Positions 6,361-7,146 of a DNA stretch of 7,146 nt are shown here, piece by piece (the first letter of the stretch is position 1; the number at the start of each line of letters is the position of its first letter). Source of the DNA: Lachnospiraceae bacterium (GTDB lineage Bacteria; Bacillota; Clostridia; Lachnospirales; Lachnospiraceae). Made by a program: the position numbers and the translations under genes. The DNA lies in the NCBI GenBank assembly GCA_003519685.1, contig DOWG01000036.1, positions 1 to 7,146 of the forward strand. The letters run 5' to 3'. The notes under the pieces were generated by a model. The model was not told the origin of the DNA and searched no databases. It saw only the letters and a list, made by a program, of their open reading frames with translations.

Positions 6361-7065
6361 ATGGACATTTATAGTCGAACAGTCAAAGAAAGTGCTAGGG
6401 AATATGCGTTACGGCAGATACGTGAAGATATCATATCTTTAAAATTAAAACCCGGAAGTGCCGTCAGCGAGAATGAACTGGCAAAGGAGCTTGGAGTTAG
6501 CAGAACCCCTGTCCGAGAGGCGCTTCAGGAGCTTCAGAAGATCAATCTGATTGAGGTGTATCCACAGAGAGGCAGTATCATATCGCATATTGATTTTGAT
6601 GTTGTTGAGGAAACGGTATTCCTGCGTAAGGTGCTGGAAAAGGCAGTGGTCGAAGAACTGTGTGATTGCATTACAGAGGAGGATCTGCTGGAGCTGGAGA
6701 AAAACATTAAGCTGCAGGAGTTTTACCTGGATAACCGGTCACCTCAGAAAATGATAGAACTGGATAATGATTTCCACAGGGCTCTATTTGTCATGTGTAA
6801 TAAGGAACGAATCTATAATCTGATGAATGGTATGCTGGGTCATTTTGACCGGATCCGTACCTTAAGTCTATACTCCGTAAAAGATATTAAAATCGTAGCA
6901 GACCACAAAGCGATCATTAATGCGATTAAAGCAGGAGATAAGGAAATGGCGGCCGGGTTGATTGTGAAGCATCTCTCCAGATATAAATTAGACCAAAATG
7001 AGATTATGGAGAAGTATCCAGAATATTTTGCCGTAGAAAATGAAAAGAGATTATCCACATTATAA
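6361..7065 (+). CDS. GntR-family transcriptional regulator, FadR subfamily with FCD domain
   Basis: This 234-residue DNA-binding regulator has an N-terminal winged helix-turn-helix of the GntR type at about residues 15-77: PGSAVSENELAKELGVSR, then TPVREALQEL and a wing ending in PQRGSII. The C-terminal part (about 82-210) is a helical FCD ligand domain. Its metal-binding pattern is visible as Asp135 and His139 (in LDNDFHRAL), His182 (in DHKAIINAI) and His204 (in VKHLSR), indicating a carboxylate ligand bound through a metal. Relatives next to uxu genes often sense hexuronate intermediates. I chose ATG 6361 because GAGAGG (6348-6353) is 7 bases before it; ATG 6346 would add five residues and lacks a ribosome binding site. 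It lies 26 bases after the uxuA stop and is co-transcribed by position, so autoregulation is likely. Its predicted operator is the GTATAC dyad at 1377-1386. Confidence 0.93.
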   Translation: MDIYSRTVKESAREYALRQIREDIISLKLKPGSAVSENELAKELGVSRTPVREALQELQKINLIEVYPQRGSIISHIDFDVVEETVFLRKVLEKAVVEELCDCITEEDLLELEKNIKLQEFYLDNRSPQKMIELDNDFHRALFVMCNKERIYNLMNGMLGHFDRIRTLSLYSVKDIKIVADHKAIINAIKAGDKEMAAGLIVKHLSRYKLDQNEIMEKYPEYFAVENEKRLSTL

Positions 7066-7146
7066 GAAACCTATCGTTATACCAGATTAATTGATAAAAT
7101 CTCCATTTAAACTTACCGTATATAGGTTACTGTTCACACCCACCAT
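7066..7146. other. Downstream non-coding tail
   Basis: No gene or clear terminator is visible in the 81 bases after the regulator stop. The only structure noticed is a spaced inverted repeat, AACCTAT (7068-7074) with ATAGGTT (7122-7128). ATAC (7079-7082) and GTAT (7118-7121) could extend it across a bulge, leaving a long AT-rich loop. The window ends before its role can be judged. Confidence 0.4.

Noticed and set aside
7091..7124. Promoter TTGATA (7091-7096) with TATATA-like sequence near 7119-7124 for a gene beyond the window
   Set aside because: The spacer is about 22 bases, too long, and no gene start is visible.

Overview
The window looks like part of a low-to-moderate GC Bacillota chromosome, most likely a Lachnospiraceae or related clostridial plant-polysaccharide degrader. 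The grounds are strong Gram-positive ribosome binding sites (AAGGAGGG, GGAGG, GGGAGGGG), a lipoprotein solute-binding protein with a Cys lipobox, LplB/LplC-type sugar permeases without their own ATPase, AT-rich intergenic DNA, and a Bacillus-like mannonate dehydratase. The organism call is inference from style, not from a marker gene.

All genes are on the + strand. Bases 1-1089 are the end of one transporter unit: the C-terminus of an LplB-type permease (partial, stop at 177-179) followed by its LplC-type partner (196-1089). A 333-base AT-rich gap (1090-1422) holds a strong, probably bidirectional intrinsic terminator (about 1180-1234), then a likely promoter (1346-1374) overlapped downstream by a GntR-type GTATAC dyad.

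A second unit starts there and appears to run as one operon: LplB-type permease (1423-2379, TTG start), LplC-type permease (2506-3375), lipoprotein solute-binding protein (3473-5179), mannonate dehydratase UxuA (5252-6334) and a GntR/FCD regulator (6361-7065). The last 81 bases contain no gene.

The proposed working unit: the lipoprotein captures an oligosaccharide outside the cell, the two permeases import it using an ATPase encoded elsewhere, and UxuA dehydrates the D-mannonate derived from its glucuronate part to 2-keto-3-deoxygluconate. The GntR protein would sense a pathway intermediate and control the promoter. This suggests a glucuronate-containing oligosaccharide (for example an aldouronate from glucuronoxylan) as substrate, but the substrate itself is inferred only from uxuA linkage.

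The least ordinary part is the intercistronic RNA. Three of the four junctions in the operon carry perfect or near-perfect hairpins lacking U-tracts. The lplB-lplC junction can form a hairpin followed by an H-type pseudoknot that ends eight bases before the Shine-Dalgarno sequence of the next gene.
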